58,871 nt of DNA from an uncultured bacterium (GCA_905214715.1 CAJMMT010000014.1:1-58871); one strand, 5' to 3'. Counted from the stretch's first letter, positions 24,892-33,612 are shown. Numbers and translations: made by a program. Notes: a model not told the origin generated them from the sequence alone.

Positions 24892-25776
24892 ATGGCAGAC
24901 TTTATGAAAATCGCACGCAGTTTCGCGCGTCATTGTGGATGGATACCGGATAGTATTTATCTGAAAGGCCTTTATTATCTGAAAATGAAAAGGCCTTTGG
25001 ATTTGAAAAATCCCAAAGGATATAACGAGAAACTGCAATGGATGAAGATTAACTATCATAGGCCGGACTATCCTTCTATGGTAGACAAGATTGAAGCCAA
25101 GAAAATAGCGGCAGGGATTATAGGCGAAGAATATATCATTCCCACTCTTGGTGTATGGGGTAGTTTTGATGAAATTGATTTCTCAAAATTACCTGAGAAA
25201 TTTGTACTTAAAAATTCAAATGGGGCCGGAGGAACTGGAGTCGTAATATGCAGGAATAAGTCGGAACTTGATATAAACGCGGCACGTCAGAGTATTGCGA
25301 CCGGATTTGATGAGAATATCTATAAGACTTTCCGCGAGTGGGTATATAAAGATATACCTAAAAGAATACTTGCCGAAGAACTGCTTGATACGGAAGATGG
25401 GTCTGCTCCGGTGGATTACAAGTTTTATTGTTTTGATGGAGAGCCTAAAGTGATGGCTGTTGCAAGCGGTAGATTTCAGGGAAAAACCTGCTTTGACTAC
25501 TATGATATGAATTTAAATCACCTTCCATTTTGTCAGGGTGGTCCTAACTCGGATAGAATCATAGAAAAACCTCGAAATTTTGATTTGATGGTAGAACTCG
25601 CAAAGAAGCTATCACAAGGTCATCCGCATGTCCGTATAGATTTATATGACTTCAAAGGTAAAGTTTATTTTGGAGAATTTACTTTCTGCGATTCAAGCGG
25701 GTTTGCAAAATTTAGTCCCGAAGAATGGAATCTAAAATTTGGAGAATGGTTCAAACTTCCATCTCCAATAAAATGA
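24892..25776 (+). CDS. TupA-like ATP-grasp ligase, copy 2
   Basis: A 294-residue paralogue of the gene at 14307 with the same block order: NPKGYNEKLQWMK, KFVLKNSNGAGGTGV (ATP loop), AEELLDTEDGSAPVDYKFYCFDG and RIDLYDFKGKVYFGEFTF. The Gly-rich loop differs (SNGAGG against THGGGG), so the copies are old and probably use different acceptors or donors. Its stop overlaps the arginase-family start as ATGA, so ligase and arginase are translationally coupled, which is unusual and suggestive. Confidence 0.87.
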   Translation: MADFMKIARSFARHCGWIPDSIYLKGLYYLKMKRPLDLKNPKGYNEKLQWMKINYHRPDYPSMVDKIEAKKIAAGIIGEEYIIPTLGVWGSFDEIDFSKLPEKFVLKNSNGAGGTGVVICRNKSELDINAARQSIATGFDENIYKTFREWVYKDIPKRILAEELLDTEDGSAPVDYKFYCFDGEPKVMAVASGRFQGKTCFDYYDMNLNHLPFCQGGPNSDRIIEKPRNFDLMVELAKKLSQGHPHVRIDLYDFKGKVYFGEFTFCDSSGFAKFSPEEWNLKFGEWFKLPSPIK

Positions 25777-26657
25777 AAAAGATTGATATTGTCCCGGTGG
25801 TGTTTGGCGCTGCCGGAAATAAAAATGGAGCTGAATTGGGAGCTTGTGATATATGTTCTTTCGCCAAACGTCATAGCGAAGTAAACATACATCCTGAAAT
25901 TAGAAGTAGCTTCTCTGATAAATTAAAAGGTATCGATTGCCTTGATGCTGTAATTGAGATTTGTAAGGAAACAAAAAAGGAGGTTTCCGAGAGCTTGTTA
26001 ATGGGGAACAAAACTTTTATTGCCGGAGGCGATCATTCGATAGCGCTTGGATCGATATCCGCTGCGGCGGAAGTAGCCGGTTCTCTTGGTGAATCTTTTG
26101 GAGTTATATATCTTGATGCCCATGGGGATATGAATACATTGGAAAACTCCTTTACAAAAAATATTCATGGAATGACATTGGCTGCAGCCATGAATATTGG
26201 GGATTCGCGCATGACTTCCCTTGCGTCTGCTCCACTGTCAAGTCGGAAACTTTTATTACTTGCAACAAGAAGTCTTGATTGGGGTGAGGAAGAATTGATT
26301 TTGCAGCGGAATATAAAAGTTGTTGATTCGAATACGATAAACGGTTGGGCTGATAATTTATCGGATAGGATTAAATCTATAGTCAATGATTTTATTTTCG
26401 CCAATGATATTAGGAGAATTCATTTTTCAATCGACATAGATGCGGTAGACCCAAAAGAAGCTCCTGCAACTGGAGTGCCGGAAAACAATGGCATTTCTAC
26501 CAATGCGTTTTATTCAATCATTCGTGAAGTGCTCTCATCCCGTAAGGTCTTCTCTGTTGACTTGGTGGAATATAATCCGCTTCTCGATATCAAGGGTAGA
26601 ACTTCGCAAATATGTCAAAAAGCGGTAGACATTATCCTGTCTGGTTTAGCAGGATAA
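25773..26657 (+). CDS. Arginase/agmatinase family enzyme
   Basis: A 294-residue ureohydrolase. All manganese-binding motifs are present: GGDHSIA near residue 94, DAHGDMN near 118 and SIDIDAVDP near 217, with GMTLAAAMN between them. The family hydrolyses guanidino or formimidoyl groups (arginine, agmatine, proclavaminate, formiminoglutamate). The substrate cannot be set by eye. It is coupled by ATGA overlap to a TupA-like ligase inside a polysaccharide operon rather than an amino-acid cluster. That points to making an amine for the polymer, or trimming a guanidino group from it. Confidence 0.85.
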   Translation: MKKIDIVPVVFGAAGNKNGAELGACDICSFAKRHSEVNIHPEIRSSFSDKLKGIDCLDAVIEICKETKKEVSESLLMGNKTFIAGGDHSIALGSISAAAEVAGSLGESFGVIYLDAHGDMNTLENSFTKNIHGMTLAAAMNIGDSRMTSLASAPLSSRKLLLLATRSLDWGEEELILQRNIKVVDSNTINGWADNLSDRIKSIVNDFIFANDIRRIHFSIDIDAVDPKEAPATGVPENNGISTNAFYSIIREVLSSRKVFSVDLVEYNPLLDIKGRTSQICQKAVDIILSGLAG

Positions 26658-26684
26658 GGATGATCGTATATTATTATAATTTAT

Positions 26685-27206
26685 ATGAAGTGGCTTAATG
26701 ATACAGTCATGTTCGCTTGTAACCAAGGTGGACACTTTTCCCAAATGATGGTTCTATGCAGTTTATTTGGTAAATACACAAGTGTTTTGGTTACTGATAA
26801 TGAACGAGCTAATAATACTCTCCCGGAACTCGCAAATCTTGACCATCTTGAATTCGCTATGGGAATGGCTGACAAACGTAAGGAGTTAAAAGGAACTGAC
26901 AAAGCTAAGAGCAGATGGAGTTTTATTTCCGCTTATCTCAAATTAACGTTACAATGCTTTTCGATTTGGATAGAATATCGTCCCAAAGTAATTATTTCGA
27001 CTGGAAGTAATATAGCTGTCCCATTATTTTTTTTCGGTCGGATTTTAGGTTCCAAAACTATATATATAGAAAGTCGGGCCAAGGTTAGATCAAAAAATAT
27101 GACTGGCAAGTTTGTTGAGAAGTTCAGTAATAAAATTTATGTCCAATGGCCTGAAATGTTGGATGTTTACGGGAAGAAAGCCGAATACCACGGAATATTG
27201 GTGTAA
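26685..27206 (+). CDS. Alg14/PssD-like glycosyltransferase subunit
   Basis: A 173-residue protein of the Alg14/PssD/Cps14F family, which recruits the catalytic Alg13-like subunit to the membrane. Seen are the N-terminal FACNQGGHFSQMM block, an ISTGSNIAVPLFFFG segment near residue 105, and ESRAKV (about 129). The hydrophobic patch at 108-125 could be the membrane anchor. It is followed 15 bp later by the Alg13-like partner. Together they make one inverting GT28-type transferase, usually adding the second sugar to a lipid-linked intermediate. Confidence 0.88.
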   Translation: MKWLNDTVMFACNQGGHFSQMMVLCSLFGKYTSVLVTDNERANNTLPELANLDHLEFAMGMADKRKELKGTDKAKSRWSFISAYLKLTLQCFSIWIEYRPKVIISTGSNIAVPLFFFGRILGSKTIYIESRAKVRSKNMTGKFVEKFSNKIYVQWPEMLDVYGKKAEYHGILV

Positions 27207-27221
27207 ATAATAATAAAAAAT

Positions 27222-27704
27222 ATGATTTTTATTAGTGTCGGAACCCAGGCAAAGGGATTCCTCAGGCTTCTTAATGCTGTTGAGGAGCTTATACGGAAAT
27301 ATAATATTACAGAAGAGGTAGTAGCACAGATAGGCAATTCTAAATTCCAAAGCGACAATATCAAGTGTTACCCGTTTGTAAGTGAAAATGAATTTAAAGA
27401 GTATGTTAATAATGCTTCATTGATCATCACTCATGCAGGAAGCGGAGCACTTTTCAGTGCAATAAAAACCGGTAAAAAGGTAATAGCTGTTGCACGTCTG
27501 AAAAAATATAACGAAATGATAGATGATCATCAGCTTGAACTTCTGGATAAACTCGTTGAAGGTGGTTATATTCTTGATGGTACGGAATCATTAGAGGATG
27601 CGTATAAAAAAATTCCGGATTTCATACCCAGAAGCAACGATTTTAAAAACGATATTGAGGAGAGTCTTACCGAGGCTATAAATGGATGGCTCAATCAAAT
27701 ATGA
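27222..27704 (+). CDS. Alg13/PssE-like glycosyltransferase subunit (GT28 C-terminal)
   Basis: A 160-residue half-enzyme corresponding to the nucleotide-sugar-binding C-terminal domain of GT28 proteins. It opens with FISVGTQAKGF and has the donor-site sequence IITHAGSGALFSAIKTGKKVIAVAR followed by DDHQLELLDKL, as in PssE and Alg13. It depends on the Alg14-like protein encoded just upstream. No membrane segment is present. Confidence 0.9.
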   Translation: MIFISVGTQAKGFLRLLNAVEELIRKYNITEEVVAQIGNSKFQSDNIKCYPFVSENEFKEYVNNASLIITHAGSGALFSAIKTGKKVIAVARLKKYNEMIDDHQLELLDKLVEGGYILDGTESLEDAYKKIPDFIPRSNDFKNDIEESLTEAINGWLNQI

Positions 27705-27759
27705 AACAAATTTACAATCTTGACGATACGTTACGATTAAGCTCTTACCTAAATCTATA

Positions 27760-28812
27760 ATGGAGAGACCGATAGATGATATGCAGAATTGTAATTTCTG
27801 CAAAGCGGTATTGATGTTGATAATAGTTCTATATCATTCCGGCATGTTTTGGACAGGCAAATGGTTCAATGCAATTATTCCGGCAGAATCTGCTCCAATC
27901 ATAGGGATGATTGTCAGATGGATGGCGACATTCCACATTTATGCTTTTACTCTTATTTCAGGTTATGTATATTATTATGTCCGCTATGAACGAGGTGGTT
28001 ATAATGATAGTAAGAAATTTATTAAAAATAAACTAAATCGTCTGATAATTCCGTATATTTCAGTTGCTGCCTTATGGGTAATCCCCATGTCTTCATTGTT
28101 TTTCGACATGGATGCAACCATTATTATAAGGAATTATCTTTTAGGTATTTCTCCCTCTCAACTTTGGTTCTTGCTTATGCTTTTCGGTGTATTCGCAATA
28201 ACCTATCCGTTGTCTAATATATTTCGCAAGCATCCTAAAGTGTCAGTTTTAATTGTCGCTTTTATTTGGGCCCTTGGAAGATGTCTTGCAAGAATTATGC
28301 CTGATATATTTCAAATCTATATATCGCTACAATTTATACCATTTTTCTATCTTGGTTTTGAATTAAGAAGAAACTGGGGGAAATTTGTAAATTGTAATAC
28401 CAAGAATTGTTGGCTGATAGGAGGATTGAATTTGATTGTCAACATTTCGTGTTTCGTCTTCATTCAAATTATACCTCAAATCAGTGCCACTAATAAAATC
28501 ATTACAACAGTATTGACCCTCGGGGTCAATATTAGCGGATCCCTAATGGCTTTTTTCCTATTGCTTGCGATTGCTCGTACAATCAATTGGCATACAAAAT
28601 TTTTTAATTCTCTATCAAAAGCAAGTTATCCAATTTATCTTTTCCATCAGCAGATTATTTATGTAGTCCTTTATATGTTTAATGGGATTATGGATCCTTT
28701 GATATTGATGATGACCGCTTTTATAATTGCTACCGCATTATCCTGGGGTCTTTCCTCAGCCATTGCGAAAATTCCAATTTTACGTCCGATAATTGGCTTG
28801 AAGTATGTCTAA
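27760..28812 (+). CDS. Acyltransferase 3 family membrane protein
   Basis: A 350-residue protein with about ten membrane helices, of the acyltransferase-3 (OafA/WecH-like) family that O-acetylates or otherwise acylates surface glycans. The first helix contains the conserved histidine in LMLIIVLYHSG (residue ~26). An Arg-containing NRLIIPYI segment near residue 95 matches the second conserved motif. Position late in the operon, next to a hexapeptide acetyltransferase, suggests a decorating step. Confidence 0.85.
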   Translation: MERPIDDMQNCNFCKAVLMLIIVLYHSGMFWTGKWFNAIIPAESAPIIGMIVRWMATFHIYAFTLISGYVYYYVRYERGGYNDSKKFIKNKLNRLIIPYISVAALWVIPMSSLFFDMDATIIIRNYLLGISPSQLWFLLMLFGVFAITYPLSNIFRKHPKVSVLIVAFIWALGRCLARIMPDIFQIYISLQFIPFFYLGFELRRNWGKFVNCNTKNCWLIGGLNLIVNISCFVFIQIIPQISATNKIITTVLTLGVNISGSLMAFFLLLAIARTINWHTKFFNSLSKASYPIYLFHQQIIYVVLYMFNGIMDPLILMMTAFIIATALSWGLSSAIAKIPILRPIIGLKYV

Positions 28813-28889
28813 TCCTTGTTGTCTTTATGTACTTACAACATTGATTCACTTGATACTTAAAACAAACATACTTTCAACAAAATAAGGAA

Positions 28890-29474
28890 ATGGGAAAAAC
28901 GAAACTAAGTTTAACCTATAGATTTCTTAAGGCTATAGGTCTTAATTATTCGGAAGAAGAATACGGACAAGTCGGACCGTTTACGGTTGTTGGTAAAATA
29001 TTTTCCAATCCCTATCATGCTTTGCTTTTAAGTATGATGGATTGGGTGATATTTGACCCAATTGCTCCTCGTATGATGAGGCCTTGGTTATTGCGAAGAT
29101 TGGGAGCTAAAGTTGGAAAGGGTGTTTTTATCGGAGATCATTGTCGATTTGATCAGAACCATGCCGATCATATTATCATAGAGGACAATGCCCATATTGC
29201 GAGTGGCACTCGTTTGTTGTGTCATTTGAGAAACCTGTCAGATTATCATATTGGAGATGACTATGCAAAATTACCCTATCGCTTAGGTTTTGTCAAATTA
29301 TGTAAAGGCAGTTGTATCGGTATGGAATCTATGGTTATGCCTGGTGTGACTATTGGAGAAGGTGCCATAGTTGGGGCGGCCTCTCTGGTTGCCAAAGATG
29401 TTCCGGCTTGGACTATAGCGGTAGGGTCTCCAGCCAAACCGGTAAAAAACATTACTGCACGCAACGTCGAATAA
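28890..29474 (+). CDS. Hexapeptide-repeat acetyltransferase (WcaF/WbbJ-like)
   Basis: A 194-residue left-handed beta-helix acyltransferase. Repeats are visible in AKVGKGVFIGDHC, IIEDNAHIASGTRLL, CKGSCIGMESMVMPGVTIGEGAIVGAAS and the closing GSPAKPVKN. The N-terminal 60 residues contain a hydrophobic segment (PYHALLLSMMDWVIF) that may contact the membrane. It is the second such enzyme of the locus and differs in subgroup from the SAT-like one at 13623. Confidence 0.85.
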   Translation: MGKTKLSLTYRFLKAIGLNYSEEEYGQVGPFTVVGKIFSNPYHALLLSMMDWVIFDPIAPRMMRPWLLRRLGAKVGKGVFIGDHCRFDQNHADHIIIEDNAHIASGTRLLCHLRNLSDYHIGDDYAKLPYRLGFVKLCKGSCIGMESMVMPGVTIGEGAIVGAASLVAKDVPAWTIAVGSPAKPVKNITARNVE

Positions 29475-29482
29475 TATTCAAA

Positions 29483-30340
29483 ATGAACATACTGACATTT
29501 GATGTCGAGGAGTGGTTTCACCTTCTTGACAATGACTCCACGCGCTCTGAGGAACAGTGGAAAACCTATGAAGTGCGCATCCATGAGAATGTAGACCGTA
29601 TTTTCCGCATCCTCGAAGATACCGATACTCGTGCTACATTTTTCATAATCGGCTGGATTGCCAAGACATATCCCGCGTTGATCAAGCGTATTGCCGAGAA
29701 ATATGAGATCGGATCGCACACCATGAATCATCAGCTTGTGTGGCAGCAGTCGCCCGCAGAGTTCCGTCAGGATGTTGATTCCTCTATCAAGATGCTTCAG
29801 GACCTTACCGGCCAGCCTATACGTATTTTCCGGGCTCCGGGTTTTTCAATCCGTGAGAGTGAGGGGTGGGCTTTCGAGACTGTTGCGGATCTCGGCATCG
29901 AGATTGACTGTTCTGTTTTCCCGGCCCATCATGCCCACGGCGGTATGTCGAGTTACGGCAAAGGTCAGCCGGCATTATTAAAATATGGTGATGCGACAAT
30001 CAAGGAACTGCCCATCAGCACGAAGGAACTGCATAATCATCATCTTATATATTCAGGTGGTGGATATTTCCGTCTGCTTCCCTACTGGTTGATAAAGAAG
30101 TGGGCCAAGGAGGACAGCGACTATATGCTTTCATACATACATCCGCGTGACCTCGATGCCGGTCAGCCGATGGTGCCTGGACTGCCGTTGGCTCGTAAGT
30201 TCAAGAGTTATGTCGGCCTGAAAGGAGCGGAAGCGAAACTTCGCAAGTTCCTGACCGACTTTGAATTTATGGATGTGGCTCAGGCCGAAAAGAGTATAGA
30301 TTGGAATAAAGTCAAGATACTTGATTTATCTTCGCGATAA
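29483..30340 (+). CDS. Polysaccharide deacetylase (NodB-type, XrtA-associated-like)
   Basis: A 285-residue NodB-fold deacetylase. It opens with NILTFDVEEWFHLLD, where the two Asp/Glu residues serve as metal and catalytic groups, then has RATFFIIGWIA and the metal-binding SHTMNH motif. FRAPGFSI follows, and a C-terminal HPRDLD block matches the longer form often found with exopolysaccharide systems. It removes N-acetyl groups from glycans. The base composition here returns to the GC-richer background, so the border of the AT-rich operon lies at about 29480. It starts eight bases after the previous stop. Confidence 0.88.
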   Translation: MNILTFDVEEWFHLLDNDSTRSEEQWKTYEVRIHENVDRIFRILEDTDTRATFFIIGWIAKTYPALIKRIAEKYEIGSHTMNHQLVWQQSPAEFRQDVDSSIKMLQDLTGQPIRIFRAPGFSIRESEGWAFETVADLGIEIDCSVFPAHHAHGGMSSYGKGQPALLKYGDATIKELPISTKELHNHHLIYSGGGYFRLLPYWLIKKWAKEDSDYMLSYIHPRDLDAGQPMVPGLPLARKFKSYVGLKGAEAKLRKFLTDFEFMDVAQAEKSIDWNKVKILDLSSR

Positions 30341-30445
30341 AACAATTTATGTAAAAAAGTAACGACAATTAAATTTGTGAGATTTGAGATTGTTGCTTTT
30401 CCAGAGTGCAGAAATAATTAGTCAATCTGCGCAGTATATGGACTC

Positions 30446-30475
30446 TCGGTCGGCATCCTACGGGAAGTCGACCGA
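30446..30475 (+). terminator. Probable terminator of the polysaccharide operon
   Basis: A 7-bp stem TCGGTCG/CGACCGA with a 16-nt loop is followed by AAGTTTTATTTAT. It lies about 105 bases after the deacetylase stop. The T run is interrupted, so efficiency is uncertain. The rest of 30341-30597 shows no gene. Confidence 0.45.
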
Positions 30476-30597
30476 AAGTTTTATTTATATTGACCGATTT
30501 TGTATCGTTGCATAAGGGTAGCAAGAGAGTTAAAACAAAATGAAAACAAAATTCCATTTCAGAACCATAACAGCTACTTATTTTACCGGTAGAAAAT

Positions 30598-30628
30598 TTT
30601 GCCGGAGTAAACCTTTTAGTTAACTTTG
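30598..30628 (+). promoter_or_regulatory. Promoter of the toxin-antitoxin pair
   Basis: TTTG, a 19-bp spacer and TAACTTTG match the Bacteroidetes consensus exactly. The ATG of the toxin follows 18 bp later. Confidence 0.75.
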
Positions 30629-30646
30629 CGTTTATAAATAGAAATC

Positions 30647-30994
30647 ATGGCAAATAGAACCGTTAAATTCTACAAACATTTCTTTCTTGAGTTTTATAAG
30701 AATCAAACGCCTCAAGTTAAGAAGAAGATTTCGCAGACACTTGTTTGTATATCGACTATAGATCGTCTTCCTGCGTCTATATTCAAAACGATTAAAGATG
30801 TAAAAGGACTCTACGAAATAAGGATAGGATATGCGGGTAATATTTTCAGAGTTTTTTGTTGCTTTGACGAAGGGGAATTGATAATCCTTTTCAATGGATT
30901 CCAGAAAAAGACTCAGAAGACTCCTTTAAATGAAATTGAGAAAGCAACAAAACTGATGAATGAATATTTTAAAGAGAAAGATCATGAAGGATAA
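30647..30994 (+). CDS. RelE/HigB-type toxin (Gp49-like)
   Basis: A 115-residue protein of the phage-Gp49/HigB-like branch of the RelE superfamily, ribosome-dependent mRNA interferases. Features are the central LYEIRIGYAGNIFRVFCCF strands with conserved Arg residues and the LFNGFQKKTQKTPLNEIEKA segment typical of the family C-terminus. It is the first gene of the pair (toxin before antitoxin, the HigBA order) and overlaps the antitoxin start by 11 bp. Confidence 0.9.
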   Translation: MANRTVKFYKHFFLEFYKNQTPQVKKKISQTLVCISTIDRLPASIFKTIKDVKGLYEIRIGYAGNIFRVFCCFDEGELIILFNGFQKKTQKTPLNEIEKATKLMNEYFKEKDHEG

Positions 30995-31292
30995 AGAAAA
31001 ATCTATAATGCAGTGTCAGACTCTTGATGATTTGCTTGATGTTGAATTCGGTAAACCCGGAACTCCGGAACGTGAGGCTTTTGATAAAGAAACACAGGCT
31101 TTTTGTCTTGCGGAAACACTTAAAGAGGAAAGACTTCGAGCCGGTTTGACCCAACAGGAATTGGCCGAACGCATAGGAACTAAGAAGACTTACATTTCCC
31201 GGCTGGAGAATGGGAAGGCCGATGTGCAACTTAACACATTATTCCGCATTTTCGAAGGACTCGGAAGGCGTGTGTCGTTAACAATACTTTAA
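30984..31292 (+). CDS. HigA-type antitoxin, XRE-family HTH
   Basis: About 102 residues with a C-terminal XRE helix-turn-helix: RLRAGLTQQELAERIG followed by KTYISRLENGKADVQL. The N-terminus (TLDDLLDVEFGKPGTPERE) is the flexible region seen in such antitoxins. The ATG at 30984 was chosen over one 24 bases upstream because it gives the usual short overlap with the toxin. It should neutralise the toxin and repress the shared promoter at 30598-30628. Confidence 0.9.
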   Translation: MKDKEKSIMQCQTLDDLLDVEFGKPGTPEREAFDKETQAFCLAETLKEERLRAGLTQQELAERIGTKKTYISRLENGKADVQLNTLFRIFEGLGRRVSLTIL

Positions 31293-31405
31293 TTCAAGAG
31301 TCTATAAAAAAGAGGCTAACTTTTTAAAGCCGCCTCCGTAACTCCTATATCCATATCCTTCCCCCATGTCGTTCAATAGAGTCGGACACCCTCAAATACA
31401 GATGT

Positions 31406-31456
31406 TCGCGTAGCCACGTTCCCCGAGAGGGAACGCAGGCAGAAGCCGCGTGGTAA
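31406..31456 (+). repeat. Partial copy of the structured repeat (copy 0)
   Basis: These 51 bases match the first part of the two full repeats (TCGCGTAGCCACGTTCCC, a GAGAG loop, GGGAACGCA, then GCCGCGTGGTAA). The internal stem GTTCCC/GGGAAC and the outer CCACG/CGTGG pairing are kept; the remaining 3' two thirds are missing. Confidence 0.75.
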
Positions 31457-31474
31457 CAAATAGTATGCAAGATA

Positions 31475-31665
31475 GCAATCTCGCGTAGCCACGTTCCCTG
31501 CAGTGGGAACGCAGAGAATAGCCGCGTGGTAAGCGCTGGCGTTCGCGAAGCGAACGACGGCGAGCATCACGCGGTAATCATTTTTATATCATTCAACCGC
31601 GAGCGCCCTACGGATACGATGCGGTCGAATGATATATTTCATTTAAGTAGATACTCGAATTAACT
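31475..31665 (+). repeat. 191-bp structured direct repeat, copy A
   Basis: This matches copy B (33613-33803) over its whole 191 bp with about a dozen differences. It contains three nested palindromes: CCACG-GTTCCC...GGGAAC-CGTGG; CCGCGTG...GTTCGC-gaa-GCGAAC...CACGCGG; and ATATCATTC-ACCGC...GCGGT-GAATGATAT. Differences between copies fall mainly in loops. It ends just before the 3' end of the AlbA_2 gene. Confidence 0.85.
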
Positions 31666-31667
31666 TT

Positions 31668-33464
31668 TTATTGAATATCTTTGACAAATACCCAATGCCC
31701 GGTCTTGGGATGACCAAGCCATGCAATATTCCATTCTTTCAGCCGCCGTTTGATGGTACTCTCCGAACATCCGGCAATACGAGCCAACTCCATACGACCG
31801 ATTCCATTGTTTTCTTTTATAGCACTGATGATGGCTTTCTTTTGAGGGTCAAGTTCTTTTTTTAGAGGGCCAGTCTGACCCTCTAAATCGGTTTGAGGGT
31901 CATTTTGAGGGTCAACTTGAATTCTTTGCGGGTCATTCCGAACGTCATTATCTTTATCGTGACTATCATAATACAAAGCTTTACCTTTCAGAGTCAATCC
32001 GTATCTTTGGTTAGGAGCATTCGGTTTATCCGGATTCTCAAGAACCACCAGGCCGCAATCTATTGCAGGTCTGATATAATTTCTAATAAAGGAACTTTTT
32101 GAGGATAATCCGATTATATCACATAATGTGTTAGCTGTGAACCAATCTTCTCCGATAGATTGAATGAGAGTGCTGATTGACTTGCTTATCGGCATATTGC
32201 TCAATAATCTTAAACTGTGTCTTACTGTGTCTGCACTGTGTCCTACTGTGTCCTTGCTTACATCAACTTTATTCTTGGGTCGTGCAAAAATGATTTTGAC
32301 AATAGTGCCATCATGATAGAATGCGGGAGCCGGCAATCCGACTCGTTTACATTCTCTTGCCATCATTGACAATCCACGTCCCCAGTGTTCGATCAGGCCA
32401 CCAAGATACATGATATTGGCGATTACAGGATTCGGTGGAAGCGAAGTATTTTCCTGTTGTTGTTCTTCTTCCTGCATCAAAGCGGCAGGCGATATGCGTA
32501 CCGGAAACCGACCTGCATTCTCAATCTCAATCCTGTCATCATAGATGGCAATCCCTACAGAAACAACTTCATACCCCCAGTTCATGTGACAAAGTGAGTT
32601 CACGACACTCTCGCGCAACGCGTCGTATGGAATTTCAAGTTCATCCTCACGGACAATGCGATGATGTGTCGTGCCTGACAGGTTGAGATGTTTGAAGAAG
32701 AAAGCCATTGCCGCATCAACCAACTGAAAGATGTTGCCCTCCTGTTGCTGATTGTCGATGAAATCCCGTTTTGTCGTACCTCTGAAACGGGCGAGACGCA
32801 ATTTACACTGTGGATAATCGGTGAAATATTTCCCGAACAGTACCGCCGCAGAATTGCAAATATTTCCGTCCTTAATAAGATTAAGCCGTTTCAGAGCAGT
32901 AGTAACATTGTCATTAAGGGCATCGCTTGACAGCCGGCCGCGTCTTACGGCACTTTGGATTACATTATGGATGAGCTGTTCATCAAGATCATCAATGGTC
33001 AGATTCCTGTTTATATCATTTTCCCATTTGTACTTCAATCCATGCTGAAGCTCATGAAGCCGGATAAATTTCTCGCGTGGCATTACACTTGTCACGCTGT
33101 CGTGCCTACGATATGGTTTGCCGTCCCACATATAAGGCTTATCAGTTTCCTGTCCATCTGCCCGGAAAATTATGACAAACTTGTCTGAATTGTCAATCGG
33201 TACATATTCAGGCTGAATGTCAATCGCCGGATCAAACTTATTGATGGCTTCACCGATTGCACGGGTGGTTTTATCGCCAATCTCCTGACCGATGATCTTT
33301 CCCTTGTTAGATACTCCGAATACGACGGTACCACCCTGGCCGTTGATCATACCGCATAATGTCTCCATACCTCGGTTAAGCTGTCCAGTGGTTTCCTTAA
33401 ACTCAACATCGGCGCCTTCGTTGCCTGATACGAGCTGTTTTATGTATTCCAAAGAGATTTCCAT
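31668..33464 (-). CDS. AlbA_2/Schlafen-type ATP-binding protein with C-terminal winged helix
   Basis: A 598-residue protein. Residues about 10-130 are an AlbA_2 (Schlafen AAA_4-like) domain with the ADVEFKETTG motif and the GGTVVFGVSNKGKI segment. A GHKL-like ATPase region follows at about 270-390 (ALRESVVNSLCHMNW, IENAGRFPV). The extreme C-terminus is a small HTH (ELARIAGCSESTIKRRLKEWN). A linker at about 510-545 is rich in repeated DPQ units encoded by GAGGGTCA-type DNA repeats on the plus strand, a likely slippage site. These proteins are often called transcriptional regulators and also turn up in defence islands. It is framed by the 191-bp repeats. Confidence 0.85.
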   Translation of the reverse strand: MEISLEYIKQLVSGNEGADVEFKETTGQLNRGMETLCGMINGQGGTVVFGVSNKGKIIGQEIGDKTTRAIGEAINKFDPAIDIQPEYVPIDNSDKFVIIFRADGQETDKPYMWDGKPYRRHDSVTSVMPREKFIRLHELQHGLKYKWENDINRNLTIDDLDEQLIHNVIQSAVRRGRLSSDALNDNVTTALKRLNLIKDGNICNSAAVLFGKYFTDYPQCKLRLARFRGTTKRDFIDNQQQEGNIFQLVDAAMAFFFKHLNLSGTTHHRIVREDELEIPYDALRESVVNSLCHMNWGYEVVSVGIAIYDDRIEIENAGRFPVRISPAALMQEEEQQQENTSLPPNPVIANIMYLGGLIEHWGRGLSMMARECKRVGLPAPAFYHDGTIVKIIFARPKNKVDVSKDTVGHSADTVRHSLRLLSNMPISKSISTLIQSIGEDWFTANTLCDIIGLSSKSSFIRNYIRPAIDCGLVVLENPDKPNAPNQRYGLTLKGKALYYDSHDKDNDVRNDPQRIQVDPQNDPQTDLEGQTGPLKKELDPQKKAIISAIKENNGIGRMELARIAGCSESTIKRRLKEWNIAWLGHPKTGHWVFVKDIQ

Positions 33465-33482
33465 AATGCCATTACTGAATCA

Positions 33483-33490
33483 CAAAATTA
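33483..33490 (-). promoter_or_regulatory. -7 promoter box of the AlbA_2 gene
   Basis: TAATTTTG on the minus strand fits TAnnTTTG, 18 bases before the start codon. A T-rich stretch stands in for the -33 box. Confidence 0.5.
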
Positions 33491-33612
33491 CGAAATATAT
33501 CTGATAAAAAGCCACCGATTCAATTAAATAGGCATCTTGAAGCCACGGCTCTTTCATTTAATGTTGATGCAGTATAGACCTCCGCGTTCAATCGGCTCGA
33601 TCCGCGCGCGAA

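Noticed and set aside
30369..30557. A 62-codon minus-strand frame between the deacetylase and the toxin genes
   Set aside because: No domain or promoter fits, and the region contains the probable terminator hairpin.
31406..31540. CRISPR-like array
   Set aside because: Only two partial units share sequence here, with one short spacer; the units are palindromic elements also found at 33613 and no cas genes are present.
31373..31570. A 65-codon minus-strand frame across the structured repeats
   Set aside because: It consists of repeat sequence only (copy 0 and part of copy A), so any apparent coding is a by-product of the palindromes.
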